NCBI GenBank assembly: GCA_910577915.1
Contig: CAJTOM010000013.1
Coordinates: 1 to 43,273, forward strand
Reading direction: 5' to 3'
Length of the DNA: 43,273 nucleotides
From: an uncultured Oscillospiraceae bacterium
GTDB taxonomy: Bacteria > Bacillota > Clostridia > Oscillospirales > Oscillospiraceae
Shown here: positions 32,285-39,519 of the stretch, piece by piece
Layout: each line of letters begins with the position of its first letter
How positions within the stretch are numbered: position 1 is the stretch's first letter
Notes under the pieces: generated by a model
The model's input: only the letters and a program-made list of their open reading frames with translations
What the model was told of the DNA's origin: nothing
Databases searched by the model: none
Position numbers and translations under genes: made by a program

Positions 32285-33925
32285 TCAGACCGATCCTATG
32301 GTGATGCCGGTGAAATAGAAATGCAGAATTTCCTCATAGGTCCGGCCCAGCTCCGCCATGGCCTTGGCCCCATACTGGCTCATGCCCACGCCGTGACCCC
32401 AGCCGGTGCCGCTGATGGTAATGCCGCTGCCGCTGCCGGAAACGGCAGGGGGCTTCTGGAGCCGGGAGACGCCGGAGGCAGTGATGACATAGGCGTCCCC
32501 GCCCTCATAAGCGCTGACGCCGGAGGCGGTGACGGTGTAGGCCCCGCTGAGGCTGGAGAGCGCGCCGCCGGAGGGGTTGACCTGCCAGCTGCCTCCGCTG
32601 CCCCCGCCGGAGATGGTAAAGCGCATGCTCTTGGTCTCCAGGACGGAGCGGCAGGCCTCTTTGGTGATCACCACGGTCTTGCCGGCGGTGTCTCGAAAGG
32701 TAATCTCCGCCACGTTTCCAGTGGGCGTGGTCCGGGAGACATAGGCGCTGGACACGGTCCCGATGCTGTAGCCCTTGCTCTTGAGCAGGGCGCTCAGCTG
32801 GCTGTAGGAGTAGGTCATGGTGTAGACGTAGTCGGGGATGGAGATGGTCCCCTCGTAGGGGTCCTCCTTCCCCACCAGATAGGGCAGAGGCATGCTCCAG
32901 ACGTTCTCTGAGCTCTCCGACGCGCCGCCGTTGCTGGCGTAGTAGTAGGTCTCGGCATACTTACCGCCGTACATGGCCGCCATCCCCGCCGTCTCCTCCA
33001 CCGCCCGGTCCGTCAGGGCGCTGGCCTGGTTGGCCCCCTGATAGACCTGGCAGTCGGTGGTGGTGCACACATCGAAGCGGTAGCTGTCGCGGTGCTTGGT
33101 CTGGAGCAGAGCGTAGGTCCGGGCGCAGACCGCCTGGGCCTTCAGGGCCTCCAGGGGCCATGCAGGGCTCATCTCGTAGGGGAGCACCCCTTTGACATAG
33201 TCGTCCACGTCCACCACGTTGATGACGTTGAGGTTCCCGCCGGTGCTGCGGCGGTACTCAAAGCCGCCGTACCACTTGTAGCCCCGAAACCAGGTCAGGG
33301 CCTTCCCTCCCCCGCCGTCGGGCACGACGCCCAGGCTCTTGGCCCCGGAGCAGTCGAACTGAAAGAGGATGGTGCTGGTGGTGGTGACGGTGACGGTGAC
33401 AGCGGTGGCGCTGGGGGAGGACACCGCGCCGGTGTAGCCGTAGGTGGCGTAGGTGGCGGCGGCGGCCTCCGCCTCCTCCCGGCTGGTGAAGCTGCCCGCC
33501 CGGACCCGGTACTGGTTGTTGATGAGGGCCGGGAAGGCGTCCCCGATCCGCTCCGCCGTTTGCCGGGCCTCCTCAAAGGTGGGGAAGAACTCGTCGAGCT
33601 GGAAGTGGTAGCCCCCCGCCGTGGCGTCCACCCGGCCGGGGCGGCTGGCGTAGTAGGAGCCGCCGCTGATGTAGATGGTACCGTCGGCGGTCATGGAGAT
33701 TTTCTCCTCCTCCAGATAGCCGGCCTGCACGAAATCCCCGGTGGACTCGTCAAACCAGCCCAGATAGTAGCCGGAGCCCTGAAAGTTCTGCAGGTTGGCG
33801 GAGTAGAGGGCGCTGCCGCCGTAGTTGAGGCCCACCCGGAGGGTGTCCTCCGCCGCACGGGCAGAAACGGTCAATGTGACCGCAGTCAGCATACAAAGAA
33901 AAAATGTACGTAAAAACTTGTTCAT
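32285..33925 (-). CDS. Secreted SpoIID/LytB-domain protein with SPOR-like region
   Basis: A 546-residue exported protein. Signal peptide 1-24 (cleavage near SARA-AED). A SPOR-like repeat (FPTFEEARQTAERIGDAFPALIN and YRVRAGSFTSREEAEAAAATY, read in parts) lies near 110-170. The SpoIID domain follows: VVDVDDYVKGVLPYEMSPAWPLEALKAQAVCARTYAL in pieces, CTTTDCQVYQG, and the terminal GTGWGHGVGMSQYGAKAMAE. SpoIID is a lytic transglycosylase in spore engulfment; SPOR-SpoIID fusions such as LytB modify vegetative autolysins or peptidoglycan. It has its own promoter at 34010-34038 and heads the cluster down to tmrB. Confidence 0.9.
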   Translation of the reverse strand: MNKFLRTFFLCMLTAVTLTVSARAAEDTLRVGLNYGGSALYSANLQNFQGSGYYLGWFDESTGDFVQAGYLEEEKISMTADGTIYISGGSYYASRPGRVDATAGGYHFQLDEFFPTFEEARQTAERIGDAFPALINNQYRVRAGSFTSREEAEAAAATYATYGYTGAVSSPSATAVTVTVTTTSTILFQFDCSGAKSLGVVPDGGGGKALTWFRGYKWYGGFEYRRSTGGNLNVINVVDVDDYVKGVLPYEMSPAWPLEALKAQAVCARTYALLQTKHRDSYRFDVCTTTDCQVYQGANQASALTDRAVEETAGMAAMYGGKYAETYYYASNGGASESSENVWSMPLPYLVGKEDPYEGTISIPDYVYTMTYSYSQLSALLKSKGYSIGTVSSAYVSRTTPTGNVAEITFRDTAGKTVVITKEACRSVLETKSMRFTISGGGSGGSWQVNPSGGALSSLSGAYTVTASGVSAYEGGDAYVITASGVSRLQKPPAVSGSGSGITISGTGWGHGVGMSQYGAKAMAELGRTYEEILHFYFTGITIGSV

Positions 33926-33951
33926 GGGACCTCCAAAAGGGGACGGAACGG

Positions 33952-33980
33952 TTGACAGGATACAAAAAATGTGGTATCAA
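33952..33980 (+). promoter_or_regulatory. Candidate sigma-A promoter of asd
   Basis: TTGACA, 17 bp, TATCAA, about 175 bp upstream of asd, leaving a leader of some 165 nt in which I see no known riboswitch (no lysine-riboswitch motifs). Confidence 0.5.
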
Positions 33981-34009
33981 GAGAACAGAACCCGCTGAGA
34001 ACATCATAT

Positions 34010-34038
34010 AGTATACATGGGAATGCCGATTTTTTCAA
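34010..34038 (-). promoter_or_regulatory. Sigma-A promoter of the SpoIID-queA-tgt cluster
   Basis: Minus-strand TTGAAA, 17 bp, TATACT, about 85 bp upstream of the SpoIID-like gene. It overlaps the asd leader, so the two units are divergent and interleaved. Confidence 0.6.
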
Positions 34039-34153
34039 GCCAGGATTCGACAGTTTTCCCATTCCCAGCGCCGCCAATGTTTTCCCTGTTTGGGAGGAGG
34101 TGGCGTAGAGCGGGGTCCGCTGCTGACAATTTTCTGTTTGGAGGTATCTGTAT

Positions 34154-35236
34154 ATGAAGGAATATCGCGTGGGAATCATCGGCGGCACCGGGATGGTGGG
34201 CCAGCGCTTCGTCACATTGATGGAGGGTCACCCCTGGTTCCGCCTGACCGCTATCGCCGCCAGCGGCCGCAGCGCCGGCAAGACCTACGAGGAGGCGGTG
34301 GCGAACCGCTGGGCCATGGACGCCCCCATCCCCCAGGAGGCCAGAGACCTGGTGGTTCTGGACGCCCAGGCGGACGCGGAGAAGCTGGCCGGGACAGTGG
34401 ACTTCGCCTTCTGCGCCGTGGATATGAACAAGGAGGAAATCAAGGCCCTGGAGGAGCGCTACGCCAAGCTGGAGTGCCCCGTGGTCTCCAACAACAGCGC
34501 CCACCGGTGGACGGAGGACGTGCCCATGGTGGTGCCGGAGCTCAACGCGGATCACCTCCGGCTCATTGAGGCCCAGCGCAGGCGGCTGGGCACGAAGCGG
34601 GGGTTTGTGGCCGTGAAGTCCAACTGCTCCCTCCAGTCCTACGTCCCCGCCCTCCATCCCCTGCGCAAGTACGGCCTGGACAGGGCCTTGGTGTGTACCT
34701 ATCAGGCCATCTCCGGCGCTGGCAAGACCTTTGAGCGCTGGCCGGAGATGGTGGACAACTGCATCCCCTACATCGGCGGCGAGGAGGAGAAGAGCGAGCG
34801 GGAGCCCATGAAGCTGTGGGGCTCCGTGGAGGACGGGAAGCTGACGCTGGCCCAGGGGCCCTCCATCACCGCCCAGTGCTTCCGGGTGGCCTGCCAGGAC
34901 GGGCACATGGCCGCCTGCTTTATGAAGTTCAAGGACGGCTGCAAGCCCACCGAGGCGCAGATCAAGGCGGACTGGGCCGGTTTCTCCGGCCGGGCCCAGG
35001 AGCTGAAGCTGCCCTCCGCCCCCAAGCAGTTCCTCCACTACTTTGAGGAGTCTGACCGGCCCCAGACCAGGCTGGACCGGATGGTGGAGAACGGCATGGC
35101 CGTGTCCATCGGCCGTCTGCGGCCGGATACACAGTATGATTACAAGTTCGTCTGCCTCAGCCACAACACCCTGCGCGGCGCGGCCGGCGGCGCGGTGCTG
35201 CTGGCGGAGCTGCTGTGCGCGGAGGGGTACATGTAA
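34154..35236 (+). CDS. asd: Aspartate-semialdehyde dehydrogenase, archaeal/fungal type
   Basis: Reduces aspartyl phosphate to aspartate semialdehyde, the branch-point of lysine, diaminopimelate, threonine and methionine synthesis. It has 360 residues with GIIGGTGMVGQRFV (NADP site), catalytic Cys158 in KSNCSLQSY, and ISGAGKTFERWPEM. The sequence and length match the archaeal and fungal subclass rather than the common bacterial Asd. GGAGGTA precedes the ATG. dapA, the next pathway step, lies 4.3 kb downstream on the same strand, separated by minus-strand genes and RNase P RNA. Confidence 0.95.
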   Translation: MKEYRVGIIGGTGMVGQRFVTLMEGHPWFRLTAIAASGRSAGKTYEEAVANRWAMDAPIPQEARDLVVLDAQADAEKLAGTVDFAFCAVDMNKEEIKALEERYAKLECPVVSNNSAHRWTEDVPMVVPELNADHLRLIEAQRRRLGTKRGFVAVKSNCSLQSYVPALHPLRKYGLDRALVCTYQAISGAGKTFERWPEMVDNCIPYIGGEEEKSEREPMKLWGSVEDGKLTLAQGPSITAQCFRVACQDGHMAACFMKFKDGCKPTEAQIKADWAGFSGRAQELKLPSAPKQFLHYFEESDRPQTRLDRMVENGMAVSIGRLRPDTQYDYKFVCLSHNTLRGAAGGAVLLAELLCAEGYM

Positions 35237-35274
35237 GGCGCACATTCTTCCTAAAGCTTCTTGAGGGAAAGCGA

Positions 35275-35311
35275 CGTGGCCGGGAGTTCCAACTCCCGGC
35301 CACGCTCTTTT
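35275..35311. terminator. Terminator between asd and the lipoprotein gene
   Basis: A 14-bp stem (CGTGGCCGGGAGTT and its complement) with a CC apex, then CTCTTTTA on the plus strand. It touches the 3' end of the minus-strand lipoprotein gene. Confidence 0.82.
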
Positions 35312-37715
35312 ACAGCTGTTCGTTCATGTAGAGGACAACGCGGCTTTGGATGGCCTTGGCCGTCTCCTCCGCAGACTTGTCGCCGGCAAAGTAGGCGGCG
35401 GTGCACTCCTGGACGATGGACCAGACGTGCTCGTCGGTGCCGGTGACGGTGTCGATGCTCTCGTACAGGGCCATCACCTGGTCGCACTCGGCCTGGGTGG
35501 CGGGGTGCATCTCAATGGCACGGTTATTGATGAACACCGTGCCCATGCCCTGGATGACAGGCTGCCCCTTCTCATCCAGGTAGATCTCGCCGTTCTCATC
35601 GAGCACGTACTCCGCCTCCATGCTCTCCTCGCGCATGCGCTCAAAGCTCTCCCGGTTGACAGGGAATGCGCCGTAGAAATCCTCGTCCACCGGCAGCAGC
35701 AGGGTGCGCAGGAAGGACCAGGCCCCCTCCTTGTCCCTGCAGGCGCTGGACATGGCCATGCTCCTCCCGATGCTGAAGCTGGAGCCGCAGCCCTCGTCCC
35801 GGGGATAGCCGACAAAGGCCGCCTCCCCGCCGAAGAGCTCCCTGTAGATCTGCACGCCGTCGAATCCGCTCAGGTCCGCCGGCAGCAGCAGCTGCTCCCC
35901 TGCGGAGACGGCGGCGTATATGTTGGCGGTGGAGCCTATGGCAAAGGGATCCCGCTCCACCTCCGGGGGGAAGGAGGCACAGAAGGTCAGCAGGTTCTGA
36001 AAGGCGGGGGTGTCAAAGCGGGCCGTCCCGGCGGACCAGTCCAGATATTGATCCAGGTTCTGATAGAGGAGGGTGCGCAGGATGGACGCGCGGTTCTCAT
36101 CCGGCCGCAGCACCGAGGCGCCCTCCTGCAGCTCCTTCAGGGCGGCCTGGAGATCCGCCTGGGTCCAACTGGTGCGGTCTCCCACGATGGCCGGGTCCCC
36201 CGCCGCGCTCTGGATGGTGAAGGAGGAGAAAACCCGGTAGAGAGCTCCGCCGGTCCCGGCGGCCTGGAGCACACGCTCCATGACGCCCTCCCGGCCCAGG
36301 TCAGGGTCGCTCTCAATATAGGGCCACAGGTCCTCCAGCACGCCCCGCGCCCCGTACTGCCGGATGGGAATGGCCCCGGAGGCGTCCAGGATGTCGGGGA
36401 CGCTGCCTGCCGCGATCTCGGTGTTCAGCCGGGTCAGACCAGCGGTGGGGTCGTCGCTGGTGTTCAATTCGGAGTAGTCCCGGATCTCGATGCGGTACTG
36501 GGTGCTGGAGCGGTTGAAGTCCAGAATGCGGGTCCGGATCTCGCTGTCCAGACTCAGAGCGGCGAAGGTCAGCACCGTCCGCTCCGCCCTGTCACCGCCC
36601 TCCGACGGTGACAGGAGGGCCAGCTCGTAGGCCGCCGGCCAGCTGTCCCGCTTGGCCAGCAGGGCCGCGCCCCGGCCGTCCGGCAGGAAGGTGAAGCCGG
36701 CCACCTCCCCGCAGTCTACCCCTGCGCCGCTCCAGCTGAACAGCCGCTCCCCCGCCCCGCCGTCCTTGGGGAAGGCATAGAGGCTGTCGCCGCTGTCGTA
36801 GCAGAAGGCATAATCGCCGCTGCCGTCATAGAGGCGGCGCACAGCGCCGGTGAGGGCGTGGTCGCCGCTCCAGCTCTGGGCCTCCGGGTCCGCGGCGCGC
36901 AGGGCGCCGCCATCGGCAGTCAGCGCGCCCACGCCGCCCTCCAGCCGGACCAGCGTGCCATCCAGGTTCGGATCCTGGAGGGTGAAGAGGGTCCGGCCCT
37001 CCGCGTCCAGCACCGCTACGCCGGCGCCGGTGGAGGCCCAGAGGCGGTCCTGGCTGTCCATGGTCATCCCGGTCACCTCCTCCGTCCCCAGCTGGTCCGC
37101 CAGGCCGGTAACGTCCAGGGAGCGCAGCTCAGCTCCGGCGGTGTCCAGCTTCCGCCAGAGGCGGGAGACAGGCGTGCCCAGGCTGGACAGGTTCTCCCCC
37201 GCGAAGGTGAAGCCGCCGCCGGAAAAATCCAGGCTGGCCGTCGCCTCCTCCAGGGCCCAGAGGGTCCCGTCGCCGCCGGGGACCAGGGCCGTGACGGCCG
37301 TGTCGCCCCCCTCGACCGGTACGGGGGCGTAGCCCGTCAGCTCCTCAGCCTTGCCGGTGGCCGGGTCCATGCGGAACAGGGCGGGGCGGCCCATGACGCC
37401 GGAGAAAACGGTACTGCCTTCCTCCTCTCCGTCCGTGCCGGAGACGGATACGGATGTGGAGAAGCCGTAGCTCAGTTCTCCCTCCCCGGTCTCCTCCGAA
37501 ACCAGGCCGGCTATGTAGAGAAAATCCCCTGCCGCGCAAAGGGCGGTCACCTCGCTCACCGGCAGCTCGCAGGGCTCTATCTGGGCCATATAGGCCGCGC
37601 CGCCCAGCGCCTCTGTCTGCGCCGTCTTCTCCGGCGGCCGCTTCCCGCAGGCGGTCAGCCCCGCCAGCAGGCACAGGGCCAGCAGCAGAGCGGCAGATCG
37701 GTGTATATGCTTCAT
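35310..37715 (-). CDS. Lipoprotein: propeller-like domain joined to ABC solute-binding domain
   Basis: An 801-residue exported lipoprotein: lipobox LTAC with Cys23. Residues about 45-365 contain repeating motifs such as DFLYIAGLVSEE, GDGTLWALEE and QDRLWASTGAGVAVLDAEGRTLFTL in parts, which look like beta-propeller blades. Residues about 380-790 have the layout of an extracellular solute-binding protein (IRTRILDFNRSSTQYRIEIRDY, GSVPDILDASG, ARGVLEDLWPYI, AWSFLRTLLLP). No ABC permease or ATPase gene adjoins it, so the transport link is uncertain. Upstream direct repeats suggest specific regulation. Ligand unknown; propeller identity is by repeat appearance only. Confidence 0.78.
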   Translation of the reverse strand: MKHIHRSAALLLALCLLAGLTACGKRPPEKTAQTEALGGAAYMAQIEPCELPVSEVTALCAAGDFLYIAGLVSEETGEGELSYGFSTSVSVSGTDGEEEGSTVFSGVMGRPALFRMDPATGKAEELTGYAPVPVEGGDTAVTALVPGGDGTLWALEEATASLDFSGGGFTFAGENLSSLGTPVSRLWRKLDTAGAELRSLDVTGLADQLGTEEVTGMTMDSQDRLWASTGAGVAVLDAEGRTLFTLQDPNLDGTLVRLEGGVGALTADGGALRAADPEAQSWSGDHALTGAVRRLYDGSGDYAFCYDSGDSLYAFPKDGGAGERLFSWSGAGVDCGEVAGFTFLPDGRGAALLAKRDSWPAAYELALLSPSEGGDRAERTVLTFAALSLDSEIRTRILDFNRSSTQYRIEIRDYSELNTSDDPTAGLTRLNTEIAAGSVPDILDASGAIPIRQYGARGVLEDLWPYIESDPDLGREGVMERVLQAAGTGGALYRVFSSFTIQSAAGDPAIVGDRTSWTQADLQAALKELQEGASVLRPDENRASILRTLLYQNLDQYLDWSAGTARFDTPAFQNLLTFCASFPPEVERDPFAIGSTANIYAAVSAGEQLLLPADLSGFDGVQIYRELFGGEAAFVGYPRDEGCGSSFSIGRSMAMSSACRDKEGAWSFLRTLLLPVDEDFYGAFPVNRESFERMREESMEAEYVLDENGEIYLDEKGQPVIQGMGTVFINNRAIEMHPATQAECDQVMALYESIDTVTGTDEHVWSIVQECTAAYFAGDKSAEETAKAIQSRVVLYMNEQL

Positions 37716-37762
37716 GTCGCAGTCCTCCTTGTCGCCGGCTCCCGCCGGCTGAATATGAGGAC

Positions 37763-37816
37763 AGCATAGCAGAAAAATCTTACATTCCTATGGGGGCGGT
37801 TCTTACATTTTCTTAC
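37763..37816 (-). promoter_or_regulatory. Lipoprotein promoter region with three TCTTAC repeats
   Basis: TCTTACATT occurs at 37778 and 37801, and TCTTAC again at 37811 (plus-strand coordinates). A minus-strand TATGCT (37763-37768) could be the -10, and the matching -35 is poor. Direct repeats beside a weak -35 suggest an activator. Confidence 0.45.
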
Positions 37817-37831
37817 GGTTTTGCTCCCCAA

Positions 37832-37876
37832 ACAAAATAAGCGGGCGGGCCCAAGCACCGGCTTGGACCCGCTCGC
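37832..37876 (-). terminator. Terminator after the SleB-like gene
   Basis: GCGGGCGGGCCCAAGC and GCTTGGACCCGCTCGC form a long imperfect stem with an ACCG loop; on the minus strand TTATTTTGTTT follows. Confidence 0.8.
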
Positions 37877-37880
37877 TTCC

Positions 37881-38588
37881 CTATTGATAAAAGGCATGAC
37901 ACCCGATGGTGCCGTAATATACACAGTTCTGCCGGACCCAGAGGCCCTGGGACCAGGCAGGATTGAAAAAATACAGGCAGCCGCCCACCACGCTGGTGCC
38001 GTTCAGGGCCAGCCGCGCCGCCAGCACGCTCTGGGCCGTCGGCTCGTCGTAGATGGTTCCGTTGGCCACCGGCTCGAACTGGACGGCGTCCTTCCGGTCA
38101 AATACCACCGACTTCACGGTGTCCGGAAAGCGGTCGGAGGCCACCCGGTTGAGGACCACGTTGCCCACGGCCACCTGTCCCAGCAGGCTCTCCCCCCGGC
38201 TCTCGGCGCTGATGATCCGGCTCAGCCAGTACAGGTCCTCCTCGGTATAGGCGGCCTCCCGCGCGGTGAACACCGCCACGGGGCTGTCCCAGTCCACAAA
38301 CTCCACCTGAGCCCCCAGCAGGTTGGCCAGGCTGCGCAGGGGCACGTATGTACTCCCATCCCGCACCACCGTGCTGCCCCCGGTGTCGTAAAGCCAGCCG
38401 TCCGCCAGTACATGGCTGTTCTGGATGGGGGCGGCCAGGGAGAACAGATCCGTCTCCGCCCAGGCGGTGCGCGCCTCGGGATCCCAGCTGGTCTCCCAGC
38501 CGCCCACGGCCTCCAGGAAAGGGGCCAGGGGGACGTAGGCCGTGCCGGAGTCGGCGTAGGCCTCTCCGGGGAGCGCCTCACCGTCCAC
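37881..38588 (-). CDS. SleB-like cell wall hydrolase, missing its signal peptide to a stop codon
   Basis: The body of a spore/cell-wall hydrolase. The first part is a copper-amine-oxidase-type stalk domain (YVPLAPFLEAVGGW, TYVPLRSLANLLGAQVEF). The second is Hydrolase_2 (SleB): LSRIISAESRGESLLGQVAVGNVVLNRV in pieces, with the catalytic Glu in SAES, then FEPVANG and CLYFFNPAW. GTG at 38588 is the first start codon of the usual set after the in-frame stop at 38664-38666. From that GTG the protein has 235 residues and no signal peptide. The original start ATG at 38672 has AAAGGAG upstream but reads ATG-AAA-TGA. Either the gene is inactive or it uses reinitiation. Confidence 0.72.
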   Translation of the reverse strand: MDGEALPGEAYADSGTAYVPLAPFLEAVGGWETSWDPEARTAWAETDLFSLAAPIQNSHVLADGWLYDTGGSTVVRDGSTYVPLRSLANLLGAQVEFVDWDSPVAVFTAREAAYTEEDLYWLSRIISAESRGESLLGQVAVGNVVLNRVASDRFPDTVKSVVFDRKDAVQFEPVANGTIYDEPTAQSVLAARLALNGTSVVGGCLYFFNPAWSQGLWVRQNCVYYGTIGCHAFYQ

Positions 38589-38672
38589 GGTGACCGTCAG
38601 CTCCCGCGCCCCGGCGGTCTGCCCCAGCAGCAGGACCGCCAGCAGCAGAGAAAACAGTGTCCTTCATTTCAT
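38589..38672 (-). pseudogene. Signal-peptide remnant of the SleB-like gene with in-frame TGA
   Basis: Reading from the ATG at 38672, preceded by GAAAGGAG at 9 nt: ATG AAA TGA, then R-T-L-F-S-L-L-L-A-V-L-L-L-G-Q-T-A-G-A, an ideal signal peptide that continues in frame into the hydrolase. One base change (for example CGA to TGA) explains the stop. An overlapping ATG one frame over leads to a meaningless sequence. Confidence 0.75.
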
Positions 38673-38717
38673 ATCACATCGCTCCTTTCAATGCGGGGAT
38701 GCGTTTCCCCGGCAAAC

Positions 38718-38747
38718 AGTATACCGGAGAGAGGGCGGCGGGCGCAA
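38718..38747 (-). promoter_or_regulatory. Candidate sigma-A promoter of the SleB-like gene
   Basis: Minus-strand TTGCGC, 18 bp, TATACT, about 45 bp upstream of the ATG at 38672. The -10 is exact; the -35 is weak. Confidence 0.4.
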
Positions 38748-38858
38748 GGTGTAAATTCTGGTAACCTCTCCAACGGGCGGCGTACTCTGGTACGGAGGCA
38801 TCTGAGGACGATAAGGCGGAGCTGGAAACGGATTTTTGTGGATTTCCGGGTTCTTTTA

Positions 38859-38887
38859 TTGACAAACGGAGATTCATCCTGTAAAAT
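38859..38887 (+). promoter_or_regulatory. Sigma-A promoter of the RNase P RNA gene
   Basis: TTGACA, 17 bp, TAAAAT, ending 7 bp before the first base of the RNA. Confidence 0.8.
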
Positions 38888-39033
38888 GTCACGTGAGTAA
38901 GACAGACAGTCGCATGGCGGCGGCGAAAGCCCCGCCATGAGGAAAGTCCGGGCTCCACAGGGCAAGAATAACGGGTAACGCCCGCCGAAGGCGACTTCAG
39001 GAAAAGTGCAACAGAAATAAACCGCCATGACGC

Positions 39034-39073
39034 AGATCATGCTGACGGCCCCATCGAGGGGCCGCGCATGATT
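39034..39073 (+). repeat. RNase P internal hairpin, copy 1
   Basis: A 40-nt segment, from AGATCAT to ATGATT. Lower stem ATCATGC/GCATGAT, internal loop, upper stem CGGCCCC/GGGGCCG, ATCGA loop. It is followed by a second perfect hairpin with a TTCG loop (39074-39106). Confidence 0.85.
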
Positions 39074-39203
39074 TGACTGTGGATGCCCTTCGGGCATCCA
39101 CAGTCGTGGCAAGGGTGGAAAGGCGAGGTAAGAGCTCACCCATCGGCTGGAGACTGTCCGATGCTGTAAACTCTATTCGGAGCAACACCGTGGGAGGACA
39201 TTA

Positions 39204-39243
39204 AGATCGCGCTGACGGCCCCATCAAGGGGCCGCGCGCGATT
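39204..39243 (+). repeat. RNase P internal hairpin, copy 2
   Basis: Same 40-nt segment 170 bp downstream, from AGATCGC to GCGATT, differing at five positions: one loop base (G to A) and two base pairs changed on both sides (A-T and T-A become G-C and C-G). Confidence 0.85.
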
Positions 39244-39375
39244 GGATCGTGTTGACACGATTCGCGGCTGGCCCGGCCGTCCTCAAGGAGGTGGCTGGAG
39301 CGGCCTGGCAACAGGCCGCCTAGATAGATGACTGTCAGATACAGAACCCGGCTTACAGTCTTGCTCATTGATCTG

Positions 39376-39410
39376 GAGGGAAGCACCTCAGCGGTGCTTC
39401 CCTCTTTTCT
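39376..39410 (+). terminator. Terminator of the RNase P RNA gene
   Basis: GAGGGAAGCACC and GGTGCTTCCCTC form a perfect 12-bp stem with TCAGC loop, followed by TTTTCT. Confidence 0.9.
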
Positions 39411-39519
39411 CCCTGGAAATTGGACATGTTTTACATGGTTTTGAGCACCATTTCTGATTATATTGCATAAACTGTTTCTATAGAATAGTACCAAGAACAG
39501 TGCAATTGGGAGGCAGCTT

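Larger units (their letters stand above)
38895..39366 (+). ncRNA. rnpB: RNase P RNA, class A, enlarged
   Basis: Catalytic RNA of RNase P, which matures tRNA 5' ends. Universal blocks are present in order: GAGGAAAGTCCGGGCTC with the P4 5' strand, GTGCAACAGAAA, GTAAACTCTATTCGGAGCAA, and ACAGAACCCGGCTTACAG. The ends pair as P1 (GAGTAAGAC with GTCTTGCTC). The length of about 472 nt is well over the usual 350-410; the excess is in two stretches (roughly 39020-39110 and 39200-39300) which carry paralogous hairpins. It has its own promoter and terminator. Confidence 0.97.

Noticed and set aside
33981..34153. A lysine riboswitch in the asd leader
   Set aside because: The leader is long enough but I see none of the conserved L-box blocks and no terminator before the start codon.
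39001..39250. Repeated GACGGCCCCATC segments as a CRISPR-like array
   Set aside because: Only two copies exist and both lie in peripheral helices of a clear RNase P RNA.
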